Below, in pieces: positions 14,474-23,658 of a stretch of DNA of 64,000 nt. Source of the stretch: Paracidovorax avenae. Its GTDB lineage: Bacteria > Pseudomonadota > Gammaproteobacteria > Burkholderiales > Burkholderiaceae_C. The stretch lies in NCBI RefSeq assembly GCF_040892545.1, contig NZ_CP156079.1:2949501-3013500 (forward strand). The letters run 5' to 3'. A program made the position numbers and the translations under genes. The notes under the pieces are model-generated. The model was not told where the DNA came from, did not search any database, and saw only the letters and a program-made list of their open reading frames with translations. Numbering within the stretch: the stretch's first letter is position 1; the number at the start of each line of letters is the position of its first letter.

Positions 14474-16183
14474 TCAATTTGCGAAAATATGTTTAAATGG
14501 CGTTTTGGTAAGTTCAGGATGATCTTTGCTGAATTCAAAGATGGTTTTTAGGACGGCCGACAGCACTGGGCCCACACGAGGCGTGCTTAACGCAAAAAGG
14601 AAATGAAAGGAGGTGACGTACATGAGGCCGTTGCGAAACGGAGCTCGAATTGCAGCGCATCGCGCTTCGAGCTCTGAAGGGCCCCGAGCTACCGCCTCGG
14701 CCCAGCCGCTTTCGGGGCTGCATCGCTCCATCAGAGGTTGGCTGCATTGGCCCGAAAGCGCAGCGAGGATGGGCCAGATGGCCTCTCGCATTCCCGCCTG
14801 CTCCTCGGTGAGCGACTGGCCGGCGATGGCATCACTGGCCTTAGGGAAGTCCACAAGAAATCCGAACGGCAGAGCGGGCTCGACACGTATGAAATCCGAA
14901 ATCGGCACCACATCGTTCAGCGCGAGAAAATCGTTGGTGAGTTGTTGGCTGAACACCGCCAGACGCTCTTCCTGCGTTTGGCTCCCCGGCGCGGTAGCGC
15001 TTCGCTCGCGCTCCATCGATGGCGCGGGTGCCTTTCCGGTTGGAACGCTGCCGAGCATTGGTCCAAGCGGCATCTGGCGAGCCTTTCCTTGTCCCTCTGG
15101 TGGCTTATCTGGTGGTTCCTTCCGAGTGCTGGTCAGATCAGCGAACGACGCCTTCGGATTTCCGATAACCTCCTTCAGTATCTGAGGCATACGGTCAGCA
15201 TCCAGCCTCAAGACTTTCGCCGAGACACTTTGCAAATCGGTAATAAGGCTTTGCACGTCGAGACGCACCTCGGTTCGAGAACCTGGATCGGCGTCCTTGT
15301 TGCTCAGTTCCAGCGATTCGAGATCCTGGCCGTGCATCAGAAGAATTTCGTCGATGGCGGCCTTGACTTGTCCCGCAGCGTCTCCCTTGCGCGAAAGCTC
15401 CTGTATAGCACCGATCAGTGGTCGAATGATTTCGTTGACTTCTGTGGTCTGCAACCACGGTCCTACAGGATATAGATGCTCCGTGGCAAATGCGAAGTTT
15501 TGAATGGTCTTGAGCCCGTAATTGAGACCGCGCTCCTTCAGTTCCTTATTAATTTCGGCAGCAGTCAGAATGCGGCCAGATTCTCGCTCGAACTCTCGCT
15601 TAAACGCTGCGACACCCTGTGCACGCTCCCAAAACGAGATGTCGCCACGATTGTCGTTTTCGCTGAGATGGGCAGTAATGACTGCCGCCTCTCCAGGCCA
15701 CTTCTTCGTTACGACGGCGAGCGTTGCGAAGCGATCCTCGCCTTCGGCGTAAAGCTCTTTGGCGAGCTCGATCCGCGTGTTCCCACCGCCATAAGGGAAA
15801 TACTTCTCCTTCGGTGAGCGGCGCGTCACCGTGATTACATTCGTGATTCCCTCGGCCTTCATGCTGGCCTTGAGATTCGCCCTGGCAGGGTTCGGCTTGG
15901 TCCGGGGGTTGTACTTATAAGGATCAATCTCGTTAATGCTCAATATCGTCAGCGATCCGTCAACCTCTTCCAATGGATCTAGGTTCGCAGTCGCATTCGC
16001 GGAACCTTTATTAAGCGCTGCGCGCGCAGATTCGCGCATTTTCTCTTGGGCTGTCATAGGTTTGGCACCTTGGGTTGGTGCAGAAGCGGGGGAGCCGGTC
16101 GACTCCCCCGTGGCGCTGGTGGATCCTCGCTGGCGCAGTTGCGCAGCACGCTCCACCGCCGTGAGCGTTTCGGGCGTTCGCAT
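14474..16183 (-). CDS. parB: ParB-family partition/regulatory protein of ICE
   Basis: A 569-residue protein. An N-terminal Ser/Ala linker (1-70) is followed by a ParB/Srx-like domain: INEIDPYKYNPRTKPN, then GGGNTRIELAKELY, then ENDNRGDISFWERAQGVAAFKREFE and a helix-turn-helix ELKERGLNYGLKTIQNFAFA (about residues 195-215). The C-terminal 300 residues have no fold I can name. This long form matches the ParB-family proteins of PFGI-1/PAPI-1-type elements. The start at 16183 has GGAGG 5 nt upstream; the earlier ATG at 16195 overlaps no ribosome site. It lies 13 bp after parA. Probable role: element maintenance with ParA. Confidence 0.8.
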   Translation of the reverse strand: MRTPETLTAVERAAQLRQRGSTSATGESTGSPASAPTQGAKPMTAQEKMRESARAALNKGSANATANLDPLEEVDGSLTILSINEIDPYKYNPRTKPNPARANLKASMKAEGITNVITVTRRSPKEKYFPYGGGNTRIELAKELYAEGEDRFATLAVVTKKWPGEAAVITAHLSENDNRGDISFWERAQGVAAFKREFERESGRILTAAEINKELKERGLNYGLKTIQNFAFATEHLYPVGPWLQTTEVNEIIRPLIGAIQELSRKGDAAGQVKAAIDEILLMHGQDLESLELSNKDADPGSRTEVRLDVQSLITDLQSVSAKVLRLDADRMPQILKEVIGNPKASFADLTSTRKEPPDKPPEGQGKARQMPLGPMLGSVPTGKAPAPSMERERSATAPGSQTQEERLAVFSQQLTNDFLALNDVVPISDFIRVEPALPFGFLVDFPKASDAIAGQSLTEEQAGMREAIWPILAALSGQCSQPLMERCSPESGWAEAVARGPSELEARCAAIRAPFRNGLMYVTSFHFLFALSTPRVGPVLSAVLKTIFEFSKDHPELTKTPFKHIFAN

Positions 16184-16196
16184 TACTGCCTCCATT

Positions 16197-17081
16197 TCAG
16201 GCGGCAGTGGCTTGGTCGGCGGAGGTCTTGAAAGTAGAGGCCCGGAAGCCTGCGACGTTGGGAATAAGTTCCCACATCAATTCGTGCATGTACGACGCCG
16301 CTTTCGCCGGGTCAGCCCAATGCACCGGCACTTGGGCCGTAGCCGCGTTGCGGTATGCCACCGCGGATGGAATGACTGTCTGAAGGACATCCACGCGGCC
16401 GCGCATAGCAATGAAGTTCTCGCGGATGAGATCCGCCATCAGCCGGCTGTTGCGCGTGTTCTCAGTTCGGTTTATCACGGCCTTCATCTGCGGCACTTTG
16501 AACCCGAGATTTGCGGTGGATTCGTGACGATCGAGCAGTTCGCGCGTGCCGTCGAGAAACTCGCGGGCTGAGACGATGTCGGGAGACGTCGGAACGAGCA
16601 GCAGGTCCGCAGCGTTCACCGCGGCGTCCTGCAGGTGGCCTACCGCGCCCTGGGTGTCGATCAGAACCACGTCATAGGCGTTTGCCACGGCCGCCTGACG
16701 AAGCGGCATTGACAGACGCACCAACCGGTCGAGACGCTGCGCGATCCAATCTTGGAGCCGTCCGTCTCTCGTATCCGATTTGACCAGGTGCAATGACCCT
16801 TCCTCGGTCTGCGGGATCTTGTCGGCAGGCACGCCGAAGCCGGGCGGGGGCAGCTGCACTTTGGAGATGCAGTCGGGCGTCAGCACGCCCGTCTGCACCA
16901 GGCTGGTGAGGCCCTTGGGAGCCTCTTCAGCGAGGTGGAAATACTTCGTCAGGGAGGGCTGGATGTCCGCATCGACGAGCAGGACGCGGAGGCCGATATC
17001 GCGTAGAAGGCCGCCGAGGTTGGCGGCGAGAGTTGTCTTACCTACTCCACCCTTGGTGGACACGACGGTGATGGTGAGCAT
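16197..17081 (-). CDS. parA: ParA-family partition ATPase (Soj-like)
   Basis: A 294-residue P-loop ATPase. Deviant Walker A KGGVGKTT at residues 10-17, Walker A' in LLVDADIQPSLTKYF, Walker B in DVVLIDTQGAVGHL. The length and the SPDIVSAREFLDG segment match ParA/Soj proteins of SPI-7-type ICEs, in which this gene lies near one end of the element. Start 17081 has a GAGGA site. It is first in a long leftward operon with parB. Three palindromes upstream (17091-17195) are likely operator sites. Expected role: keeping the excised element in the cell. Confidence 0.9.
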   Translation of the reverse strand: MLTITVVSTKGGVGKTTLAANLGGLLRDIGLRVLLVDADIQPSLTKYFHLAEEAPKGLTSLVQTGVLTPDCISKVQLPPPGFGVPADKIPQTEEGSLHLVKSDTRDGRLQDWIAQRLDRLVRLSMPLRQAAVANAYDVVLIDTQGAVGHLQDAAVNAADLLLVPTSPDIVSAREFLDGTRELLDRHESTANLGFKVPQMKAVINRTENTRNSRLMADLIRENFIAMRGRVDVLQTVIPSAVAYRNAATAQVPVHWADPAKAASYMHELMWELIPNVAGFRASTFKTSADQATAA

Positions 17082-17090
17082 TTGATCCTC

Positions 17091-17195
17091 GTTGCTTGGT
17101 TAACCAAACAACGGAGATCCAGGGATCCCAATGCTGCAAAATTCGACAACTGCGGCCATCAGATCGCATATGGCCGCAAATTGACGTAATCGTCA
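17091..17195 (-). promoter_or_regulatory. Three palindromes upstream of parA
   Basis: GTTGcTTGGTTAACCAAaCAAC (17091-17112) is a near-perfect palindrome around GGTTAACC, just outside the parA ribosome site. GCGGCCAT (17152-17159) pairs with ATGGCCGC (17170-17177). TGACG-TAAT-CGTCA occupies 17182-17195. The region is AT-rich towards 17200 and should hold the operon promoter. ParA or ParB autoregulation is a plausible use. The gene-free stretch 17082-17361 shows no tRNA gene or other recognisable attachment site. Confidence 0.55.
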
Positions 17196-17361
17196 GATAA
17201 TATACATCGTATCCATCAAAGTGGCAGCTGGCACTTGCGGCTCGGCGCTGACGCCCGCGCCCAGCTTATCCGGCGTTTCCGGGCCTTGTACCGTGGCCAG
17301 CGCTCGACTTGGAAGATGGACGATGCATCAGGAAACCGAGCGCAAGCACCGACCGGGCCGT

Positions 17362-18483
17362 TCACTCGCCGGCGGTTGCGGCCCGGGATGCCTGGAACCA
17401 GTCCGGCGCGGCTTTGGCGCATGCCGCTGTCAGTTCATCCACTTCGCGGTCGGGTGCATCCTCGACATATTGACGCGCACGGTCCAGGTAAGTCATGCGC
17501 TTTTCTTCGCTGGAGGTATTGATCTCCCGCTTGATGTCCATTCGGTGTGCGCGGTTCCTTTCCAGGCGTTGAAGCAGACTCTCATCACTGCGGTTGCCGA
17601 TCGGCTGGTGCAGTTCCGCAGGCCTGTCCGCGAAAGCTTTCTTGACAGCGCTTATCGACTGGGCATGCTTGAAGAAACCGGGAGGCATGATGGCATGGGC
17701 ATCGACGATGCGTTGGGACCCCGGGGCGCTTGCGTTGTCCCAATGGTGCGCGTCGAGAAACCCACGCTCGCAAACCATCTTGGAAGCCGCATGCAACGCG
17801 AATATGGGGCAGTCAACCTTGTTCTTCTGGGAATCGTGAACGAGCACCTTGATCGATGCATGGGGCGGCAGGTGCCTTGCCATTTCTGCGAGGCTCGTCC
17901 GCAACAGCTCCCTCGTTGAAGGATGGTCCACGGGCTCAGGGATAAGTATCGAAGTCGTCTGCCCGAGTGTCTTGATATCTGCCGCCACCACATGTTCTCG
18001 GTCCGGCCGTAGCCGGAATATGGCGCGTCCAGCGGTCAATTCGCCGCGACCGATGGCGTCGCAGAACGCATGCAGGTCGGGAAAATGGTGCAATGGCAAG
18101 TGCGGATCGCCCGCCATCGCAGCCTTCCGGGCCGAGCGTGCATTTTCAGCCCTGACCGCGATCGGCAGCATGGCCGCGTCCAGCTGGAGGATGTCAATGT
18201 GGTCGAGCATGGCTCCCATGGACCGAAAATCGCCCAGGATTGATTTGATATTGTCGAGATCGTCCGCCAATGGCCGCCTTGGTGCGAGCGAACTGGTCTC
18301 TGCATTGGGCCGTGCTGAACGACCGGGATTCAGGCCCTCAAGTTCTTCGAGGTGCCCGCCGGCCGCACCTGCCCCATAGACCCGCCCTGCATGACCGGCC
18401 AGGTTACTGGTGCCCCCCGCCGCTTCCGTAGCGTGCCGTGACCTACCCGAGCTTCCGCCCAATCCTGAAATGCAGCCCCCCAT
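17362..18483 (-). CDS. YopJ-family type III effector acetyltransferase
   Basis: A 373-residue protein. The N-terminus MGGCIS fits a plant N-myristoylation/palmitoylation site, as in HopZ and XopJ. The catalytic triad is complete: His164 in HVVAADIK, Glu183 in LIPEP and Cys225 in VDCPIFAL. The His-Glu spacing of 19 equals that of YopJ, and Glu-Cys spacing is 42. The family acetylates Ser/Thr/Lys of host signalling proteins, usually needing inositol hexakisphosphate. The start at 18483 has AAGGAG 7 nt upstream, and a perfect PIP box lies 64-88 bp upstream. It is next to the apparent ICE end, which may mean it came by transfer or marks an island. High confidence in the family; host target unknown. 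Confidence 0.9.
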   Translation of the reverse strand: MGGCISGLGGSSGRSRHATEAAGGTSNLAGHAGRVYGAGAAGGHLEELEGLNPGRSARPNAETSSLAPRRPLADDLDNIKSILGDFRSMGAMLDHIDILQLDAAMLPIAVRAENARSARKAAMAGDPHLPLHHFPDLHAFCDAIGRGELTAGRAIFRLRPDREHVVAADIKTLGQTTSILIPEPVDHPSTRELLRTSLAEMARHLPPHASIKVLVHDSQKNKVDCPIFALHAASKMVCERGFLDAHHWDNASAPGSQRIVDAHAIMPPGFFKHAQSISAVKKAFADRPAELHQPIGNRSDESLLQRLERNRAHRMDIKREINTSSEEKRMTYLDRARQYVEDAPDREVDELTAACAKAAPDWFQASRAATAGE

Positions 18484-18546
18484 GTTCGACTCCTTGAATG
18501 GAAGCCGATACTCTCCTCAACAGTCACTCGAAACGCCGTCTCGCAT

Positions 18547-18571
18547 GCGAAGCCATGCCCGCTTTCGCGAA
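18547..18571 (-). promoter_or_regulatory. PIP box upstream of the YopJ-family effector
   Basis: On the minus strand TTCGC, 15 bases, TTCGC: a perfect match to the plant-inducible promoter box bound by HrpX/HrpB in Xanthomonas, Ralstonia and Acidovorax. It faces the effector gene, ending 64 bp from its start. A matching -10 at the usual 30-32 bp distance is only poorly formed. Confidence 0.85.
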
Positions 18572-18660
18572 GAGCAGGACATCGCCGCGTTCTCGAGCTT
18601 GTTCTCAGCAGTTGCCCAGCTCGCATCAGTACCCGTCCCCTACCCTTTACCCCCTTCCCG

Positions 18661-21209
18661 TCATTGCTTGCCAGATGCCATCAACCCCAGCTCCGCAAGA
18701 TCCGTGAAAGTGTCGTCCCCATTGTTGGCCGTGATGTTGAACCGGTAGTACCGATAGGCCGCCGGCTGCGCGACCGCATAGGTCTTGACCTCGTAGCGTT
18801 CTGCGAATTGCTGGGCGCCCTGCACGTCCAGCGTGGTCCAGGTCGCTCCGTCGTTGGAGCCCTGGAACTGCCAATCCTTCGGGTCTCGGGCCACCTTGTC
18901 GAAGGAGCTGGTCACGGTGTAACGCTCCGCGGCACGTGCGCGGTCGAGGTCGTACCGCAGCCAGCCAGTGGTGCTCGGGTGGAACCACTGCGTCGCGGAG
19001 TTGTGGTCGAACGCGTTCCCGGCATTGGTGGCGTTGCCCGCGCTGTCCGATGCCGTGCCGCCCACGGAGATGTTCACCACGGACTGGAGATTTACCGGAG
19101 TGGCACTGTCCTGGGACGAGTTGCCGCTCGTGCCGGCGGAGTTGGCCGCGGTGACGGTGTAGTAGTAGGTCACGCCATTGCTCACGGAGGTGTCCGTGTA
19201 CCGGGTACCCGCGACGCTCGGCGCGATGACCTGGTAGGGACCGCTGCTGGAGGTGGCGCGATGGACCGCATAGCGGGTGGCGCCGAAGGATGCCTGCCAG
19301 CGCAGCGGCACGGCGCCGTCGCGCCCGGCGAGGCGAGCAGCATGGCGGGGGCTTCCGGGACGGTGGCGGGCGCGCCGCCGTCGCCGCCGGTGATCTGGAC
19401 ATGGCTGAAGGTGGAACGGTTCAGCGTGCCGTTGGCGTTCGAGGACACCACCAGGCCCGCATAGATCGTGTCGGGCACCGGTGCATCGATGCGGCCGACA
19501 TCCGTGGCGGCCCAGTTGGTGCCGTCGGGAGAGACATAACCGGTGATCATGTTGCCGATGCGCTCGAGCTTCACCCAGTACGACGACGCCCCTTCGGGAA
19601 GGTCGTGCGCCTTGTTCGCGTAATACGATCCGCCATAGACGACGAGCTTCGCCATGTTCTGCTCGACCTGCCTGCGGCTGGTGAGCGCCATCCACGCACG
19701 GGGCGCGCCCGGCTCGAGGCCGGTGCGCATCATCACGCCCGCCTTGGCCGCGGTGCCGGTGTTCTGCACCGACTCGACCTTGGCGATGATGGTGCCGTCG
19801 CCGGAGATGGCCTTGTAGCTGAAATGGCCGCTGTCGCTGTCTGCCCAGATGTCGGAGCCCGCTCCCTGGACCGTCCATCTCCCGCCGGCGTAGGTGGCCG
19901 TTCCGGGCGGACTGGCGCCGCCGATGTCGGCGCTGGCGAAGCCTGAAGTGACCGATGCCGTGTCCGGAAAGGCCAGTGCCGGTGCGGACGCTGCCTCGGA
20001 CGTATCGGCCTCCTTGAGGAACATGAAGCTGGTGCCGTCCACCGGCATCCAGAGGCGCCTGCGGGCGATGAACGGTGCCTGCTGTCCCTTGCGCAGCACA
20101 TAGGCGGCGTGGATCTGCTCGAGCGTGATATTGCCGCCGTTGCCTCCGCGCCAGCCGTGCCCCGTGGCGTCGGAAGCGTAGTAGCGGTCCGTGGTGCCGA
20201 AGGGCAGTGCCGCCGTCGGGACGAGTTCGTTCACCCGTGCGAAATACTCGCCCGCTGCCAGGAGACGGTCGTCCAGGTCGGAATAGATGTCGATGCCCTG
20301 CTTCCACAGCGCCTCGGCGAGCATGGTCAGCGACCGCAACTGCCCATAGGCGTGCCCCTGGTCACGAAGGGTGTCGCCGAGCATCCCGATGTCGTTGGAA
20401 TTGCGAAGGCCGATGTGCGCAAGCGTGCGGGCCTGGTAGACCACCTTGTCCAGGGCTTGCGCATCGTCGTTGAAGATGGACAGCAGCCCCAGGGAAACGA
20501 GGGCCAGCGCGCCCTTGTTGGCCGCCCCGAACTGGTTCTCTCCATACGGGTTGGAGGCCGGCATCAGGACATCCTTGAAGTATTTCTTCACCGTGGCGGT
20601 GTCGGATTCCCTCCATCCCGGCCAGGTGCCGCGCAGGATGTCCGCGCCACCCACGAACATGTAGGCATAGTCGCCCAGGTCGAGCATCGACTCGCGGCCG
20701 GAGAACTCGGTGTGCCGGGTGGCCCAGGCCAGCAGGATCTCGCGAGCCTTCCTCGCATAGTCTTCGTTGCGGGTGAAATACCACATCCGCGACAGGTTCC
20801 AGATGGCGACCATGTCATCGCGCCAGGGCCAGAGATTCTCGTTCGGGGCGCGGCTCACCTTGGCGAACGGGCCATGCATGCGGTAGGTCAACTGGGCCTT
20901 GCCGTCCTTCGACAGGAGGCCGAAGGCGGATTTCCAGGGCTCCCGGCCCTGATCGACGTGCGACCTGAGCGCCTCGAGATCCGCCCGGGTGAGCGGCGCA
21001 CCGGGATGGGCGAAAACGCGAGCCTGGACGGTTGGCCCGGCCTGGATGCTCTTCGTCTCCTGCGGGCATTCCGTGCCGGCGGACGGCTCGGCGGCAGTGG
21101 CGGCCTCGGCGCCGGCCGAGATGGAGGCGCCCTGCCCTCCACCGCACCCGGCAAGCAGGGACGAGCACAGCAGGAATGACGCTGCGGCAATATGGATTCA
21201 TCGGATCAT
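18661..21209 (-). pseudogene. Broken lipoprotein polysaccharide lyase with FN3 and F5/8C domains
   Basis: The start ATG at 21209 has an AAGGGA ribosome site but the fourth codon is TGA (21198-21200). Past it the frame continues as IHIAAASFLLCSSLLAGC, a lipoprotein signal with lipobox. Next come an alginate-lyase-type alpha domain (GREPWKSAFGLL, MHGPFAKVSRAPNENLWPWRDD), a concanavalin-like segment, a fibronectin III domain and a C-terminal discoidin (F5/8C) domain ending MASGKQ. A frameshift near 19320, in the run GGGCGCGACGG, moves the fibronectin and discoidin parts into another frame. With two lesions this is a pseudogene, or the sequence has errors. The original protein would degrade uronate polysaccharides at the cell surface. 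Confidence 0.8.
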
Positions 21210-21680
21210 GGAATTCCCTTGTTGGAATGATTGTGGAAGTCGCGGGGCCCCTTTCGACCGGGACGGGCGGATTCTGGCATTGGGGGCCGCAATCCATGTC
21301 CGGATGGACAAGCAATTTATCTACTGAAAATCCACTTTGATAAATGCCACCAATAATTATCTGCTTGCGCCAATTTGCATGATTTTTATTTATAAATTTA
21401 ATAATTTCCATTATCGACAGTGACCAGCCCTCGTACCAGGGCGGCGGCCAAATGCCAGGGGCAAGTGCCGAGCAATCGCGACGCCCACAACGGCAAGGCC
21501 AAATACAAGGGCAAGAGTTGGCGTGCTGCGGCGCAAGGGGGAATCCCTGCCTGGACGCCTCTTCGCATGTCCCGCTGTCGTTTCGCGCAGCATGAATGGC
21601 AAATCACGCTGCCTGGCCAAGAATGTTTTCAGAGCGTGCCTCGGATCCACAGGCATGAATGAACATTCGCCAAAATCACC
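21210..21680. other. Gene-free stretch between broken lyase and C58 effector
   Basis: No supported gene. The part 21320-21420 is strongly AT-rich (poly-A/T runs around ATTTATAAATTTAATAAT) and probably holds the old lyase promoter. The right part holds the PIP box at 21562-21586. Open frames here on both strands are short and have no coding features. Confidence 0.6.
21562..21586 (+). promoter_or_regulatory. PIP box upstream of the C58-type effector
   Basis: TTCGC, 15 bases, TTCGC on the plus strand, 94 bp upstream of the gene start at 21681. Perfect consensus, same orientation as the gene. About 30 bp downstream there is CAAGAAT, close to but not an exact match to the YANNNT -10 element. Confidence 0.85.
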
Positions 21681-22613
21681 ATGACAACCACCACCACACC
21701 GTCTGCCACCAGGGCTGCGCCTGGATTGACCCGCAGGCCTGGCCACGACGCCGATATCCAGGACACACGACATTCGCAATCGAGCAGGGCACCGGCGCTG
21801 CCACCAGGCATTCCCCAGCCGCTGGTCAACCTCCGGCCGCTGGGTGGAGTGCTGCCACCGCGCAGCGGGATGTCCCGCATCCACATGCCGCCGGCCCAGG
21901 CTCTCCCGCCCCCGGTGTCCTCCCGATCACTGATTTCTGCCTGCCCAGGCCCCGGGCAGGCAGCCTCCAGGTTACCCATCATGATCGGGGCGAGGATGCC
22001 TGACCCGATCGACCTGGATCATCCGGAGTGGGAGAAGCTTTCTGCGTTCGCTTATGCACGGGTTACCGCGCGCTTCGATCAGGAAAAATGTTTCAGCACC
22101 CATGGAATCGATGGGCAGTCTGCCTGTGTCGGCCTGTCACTCCAGTGGCTGCAGATGATCGACGGCCGGAGGATCACCTCCGGTGGCGCGGAAGAGCGGC
22201 TGACCCGATTGGCCTCCTTCGACAACACGGTGCATGCGCGTATCGCCCATGGCCTCTACAGCGCGGAACATCATCACGCTTACGACGAGGCGGTCGACAA
22301 CGCCGGAGAAATCAGTATCTTGCAGGCTGCGGGAATGAAAGGTTTGCAGTTGGACTGGAAACCTGACACCGGGGGCCGGTCCTCAGAAGACGCAGCCCGC
22401 CTGATGGCGACAGCAGGGCGCGGCGTTCTGGTCATGGAATCAGGATCCCAAGCACATGCGATTGCTTTTGCCGATGTCGGGCATGGGCGCATGATTACCT
22501 TCGATCCTGCACTGGGAGAATTTGAAGTCGCCCATGGCGAACTGGCACCCATGGTGGATGAAATGGCAAGCCACATGCCATTGACGAAAGTCGAGGTGCT
22601 GGCGCTGCGCTAG
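21681..22613 (+). CDS. YopT/AvrPphB (C58) family cysteine protease, type III effector
   Basis: A 310-residue protein. Residues 1-100 are a Thr/Pro/Arg-rich secretion-type N-terminus without fixed structure. The catalytic triad of peptidase family C58 is present in order: Cys149 in QSACVGLSLQWL, His259 in SQAHAIAF and Asp275 in ITFDPALGEF. The family includes YopT, AvrPphB, HopC1, NopT and RipT, which cleave host kinases or Rho GTPases in plants or animals. The start at 21681 has no strong ribosome site, and no better in-frame start is visible. A perfect PIP box upstream points to HrpX control. No Gly-Cys myristoylation signal at the first residues; self-processing, as in AvrPphB, could expose one, but I see none. 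Confidence 0.85.
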   Translation: MTTTTTPSATRAAPGLTRRPGHDADIQDTRHSQSSRAPALPPGIPQPLVNLRPLGGVLPPRSGMSRIHMPPAQALPPPVSSRSLISACPGPGQAASRLPIMIGARMPDPIDLDHPEWEKLSAFAYARVTARFDQEKCFSTHGIDGQSACVGLSLQWLQMIDGRRITSGGAEERLTRLASFDNTVHARIAHGLYSAEHHHAYDEAVDNAGEISILQAAGMKGLQLDWKPDTGGRSSEDAARLMATAGRGVLVMESGSQAHAIAFADVGHGRMITFDPALGEFEVAHGELAPMVDEMASHMPLTKVEVLALR

Positions 22614-22653
22614 GCGCGTGCGGCTGCAGCGGACCGGTGGATTCCACCAGTTG

Positions 22654-23583
22654 TCATTCGCCTGCTGCTGCAGAACCCGGGACCACCCGCGGCATGGCCC
22701 GGGTTCCGCCTCGCCGCTCCACCACCCGCCGTGCGCAGGCCACCAGTTCCTGCACGAATGCCAGCCGCGCCGAGGAACGCAGCCACAGCATGCCGAAGCG
22801 GCGTGACTGGCTGGCGCCGGGCAGGGGCAGGCGCACGACGCTGCGGCCGTCCGGCCAGTCCAGGGCGGTGTCGGGCACGACGGCCACGCCGAGGCCGCGG
22901 TCCACCATCATGGCGATGGCCACGAGCGAGCTGAGTTCGAAGCGCTCCTGCGGCACGATGCCGGCCTCGCGCAGGTAGCGCTCCACCATCTGGCCGCCGC
23001 CCAGGCTGCGGTCGTAGCGGATCAGCGGCTGGGTGCGCAGCAGTTCGTGCGCGTCCTGCGCGGCCAGGTGGCGCGGCGCGAGCAGGACGAGGGGCTCTTC
23101 GCGCAGCAGGGCCCAGCCGAAGGTCTTGGACAGGGTGAAGCTGGGGTGCAGGCACACGGCGGCGTCCAGCCCGCCCTGCTGCACGGACTGGTAGAGCTGC
23201 TGGGTGGTGCCCGACTGCAGGAAGACCCGCACGTGGGGCAGGCGCTGCGAGAAATCCGCCAGGATGTCCGGCAGCAGGCTGTGCAGGGCCGTGTTGATGG
23301 TGCCGATCGCGAGTTCGCCGGAAGCGCCGGCATCGTTCACATGCGCCCGGGCCTGGCCCAGTTCGCGCAGCAGGACCGGCGCGCTGCGTGCGAGGCGGTG
23401 GCCCGCGGGGGTCGGTGCCACGGTGCGCCCCGCGCGCGCGAGCAGCGGCACCTGGAATTCGCGCTCCAGGCTGTGCATCTGCTGGGCCACGGCGGCGGCG
23501 GTGAGGTTCAGCCGGCGCGCGGCTTCGGCCATGGAGCCGGTCTCGACCACCAGCATGAAACTCTGCAAGTAGCTGGTTTCCAT
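22654..23583 (-). CDS. LysR-family transcriptional regulator
   Basis: A 309-residue protein with an N-terminal winged helix (ETGSMAEAARRLNLTAAAVAQQMHSLE, residues 14-40) and a substrate-binding domain with typical GELAIGTINTALHSLLPDIL. The final 30 residues are basic and variable. It is divergent from the CitE-like operon. The intergenic region (23584-23658) holds a 32-bp inverted repeat. By LysR habit it should activate the divergent operon with a pathway acid as inducer; the inducer is unknown. Confidence 0.9.
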   Translation of the reverse strand: METSYLQSFMLVVETGSMAEAARRLNLTAAAVAQQMHSLEREFQVPLLARAGRTVAPTPAGHRLARSAPVLLRELGQARAHVNDAGASGELAIGTINTALHSLLPDILADFSQRLPHVRVFLQSGTTQQLYQSVQQGGLDAAVCLHPSFTLSKTFGWALLREEPLVLLAPRHLAAQDAHELLRTQPLIRYDRSLGGGQMVERYLREAGIVPQERFELSSLVAIAMMVDRGLGVAVVPDTALDWPDGRSVVRLPLPGASQSRRFGMLWLRSSARLAFVQELVACARRVVERRGGTRAMPRVVPGSAAAGE

Positions 23584-23586
23584 AAA

Positions 23587-23618
23587 GCAATATTTTCTAT
23601 CTTCTGAAGAAATATTGC
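23587..23618. promoter_or_regulatory. LysR-type inverted repeat operator
   Basis: GCAATATTT (23587-23595) and its exact complement AAATATTGC (23610-23618) flank a 14-bp spacer with internal TCTTCTGAAGA symmetry. Placed just upstream of the LysR start and 40 bp from the CitE-like start, as expected for a shared LysR recognition site. Confidence 0.7.
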
Positions 23619-23658
23619 ATGTGTTTATCTATGCTTTCCACGGCCCAACAATGGGCGC

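Noticed and set aside
17082..17361. tRNA gene or att repeat at the ICE end
   Set aside because: I looked for cloverleaf-type arms and a GGTTCGA-like T loop and saw none; boundary left open.
17216..17422. 68-residue minus-strand frame at the ICE-effector junction
   Set aside because: Overlaps the effector gene end, no ribosome site, no recognised family; treated as chance.
20815..21411. 198-residue frame starting upstream of the broken lyase gene
   Set aside because: Its reading frame is offset from the lipoprotein signal peptide and lyase domain, and its composition is Arg-rich. The lipobox frame from 21209 is the real one.
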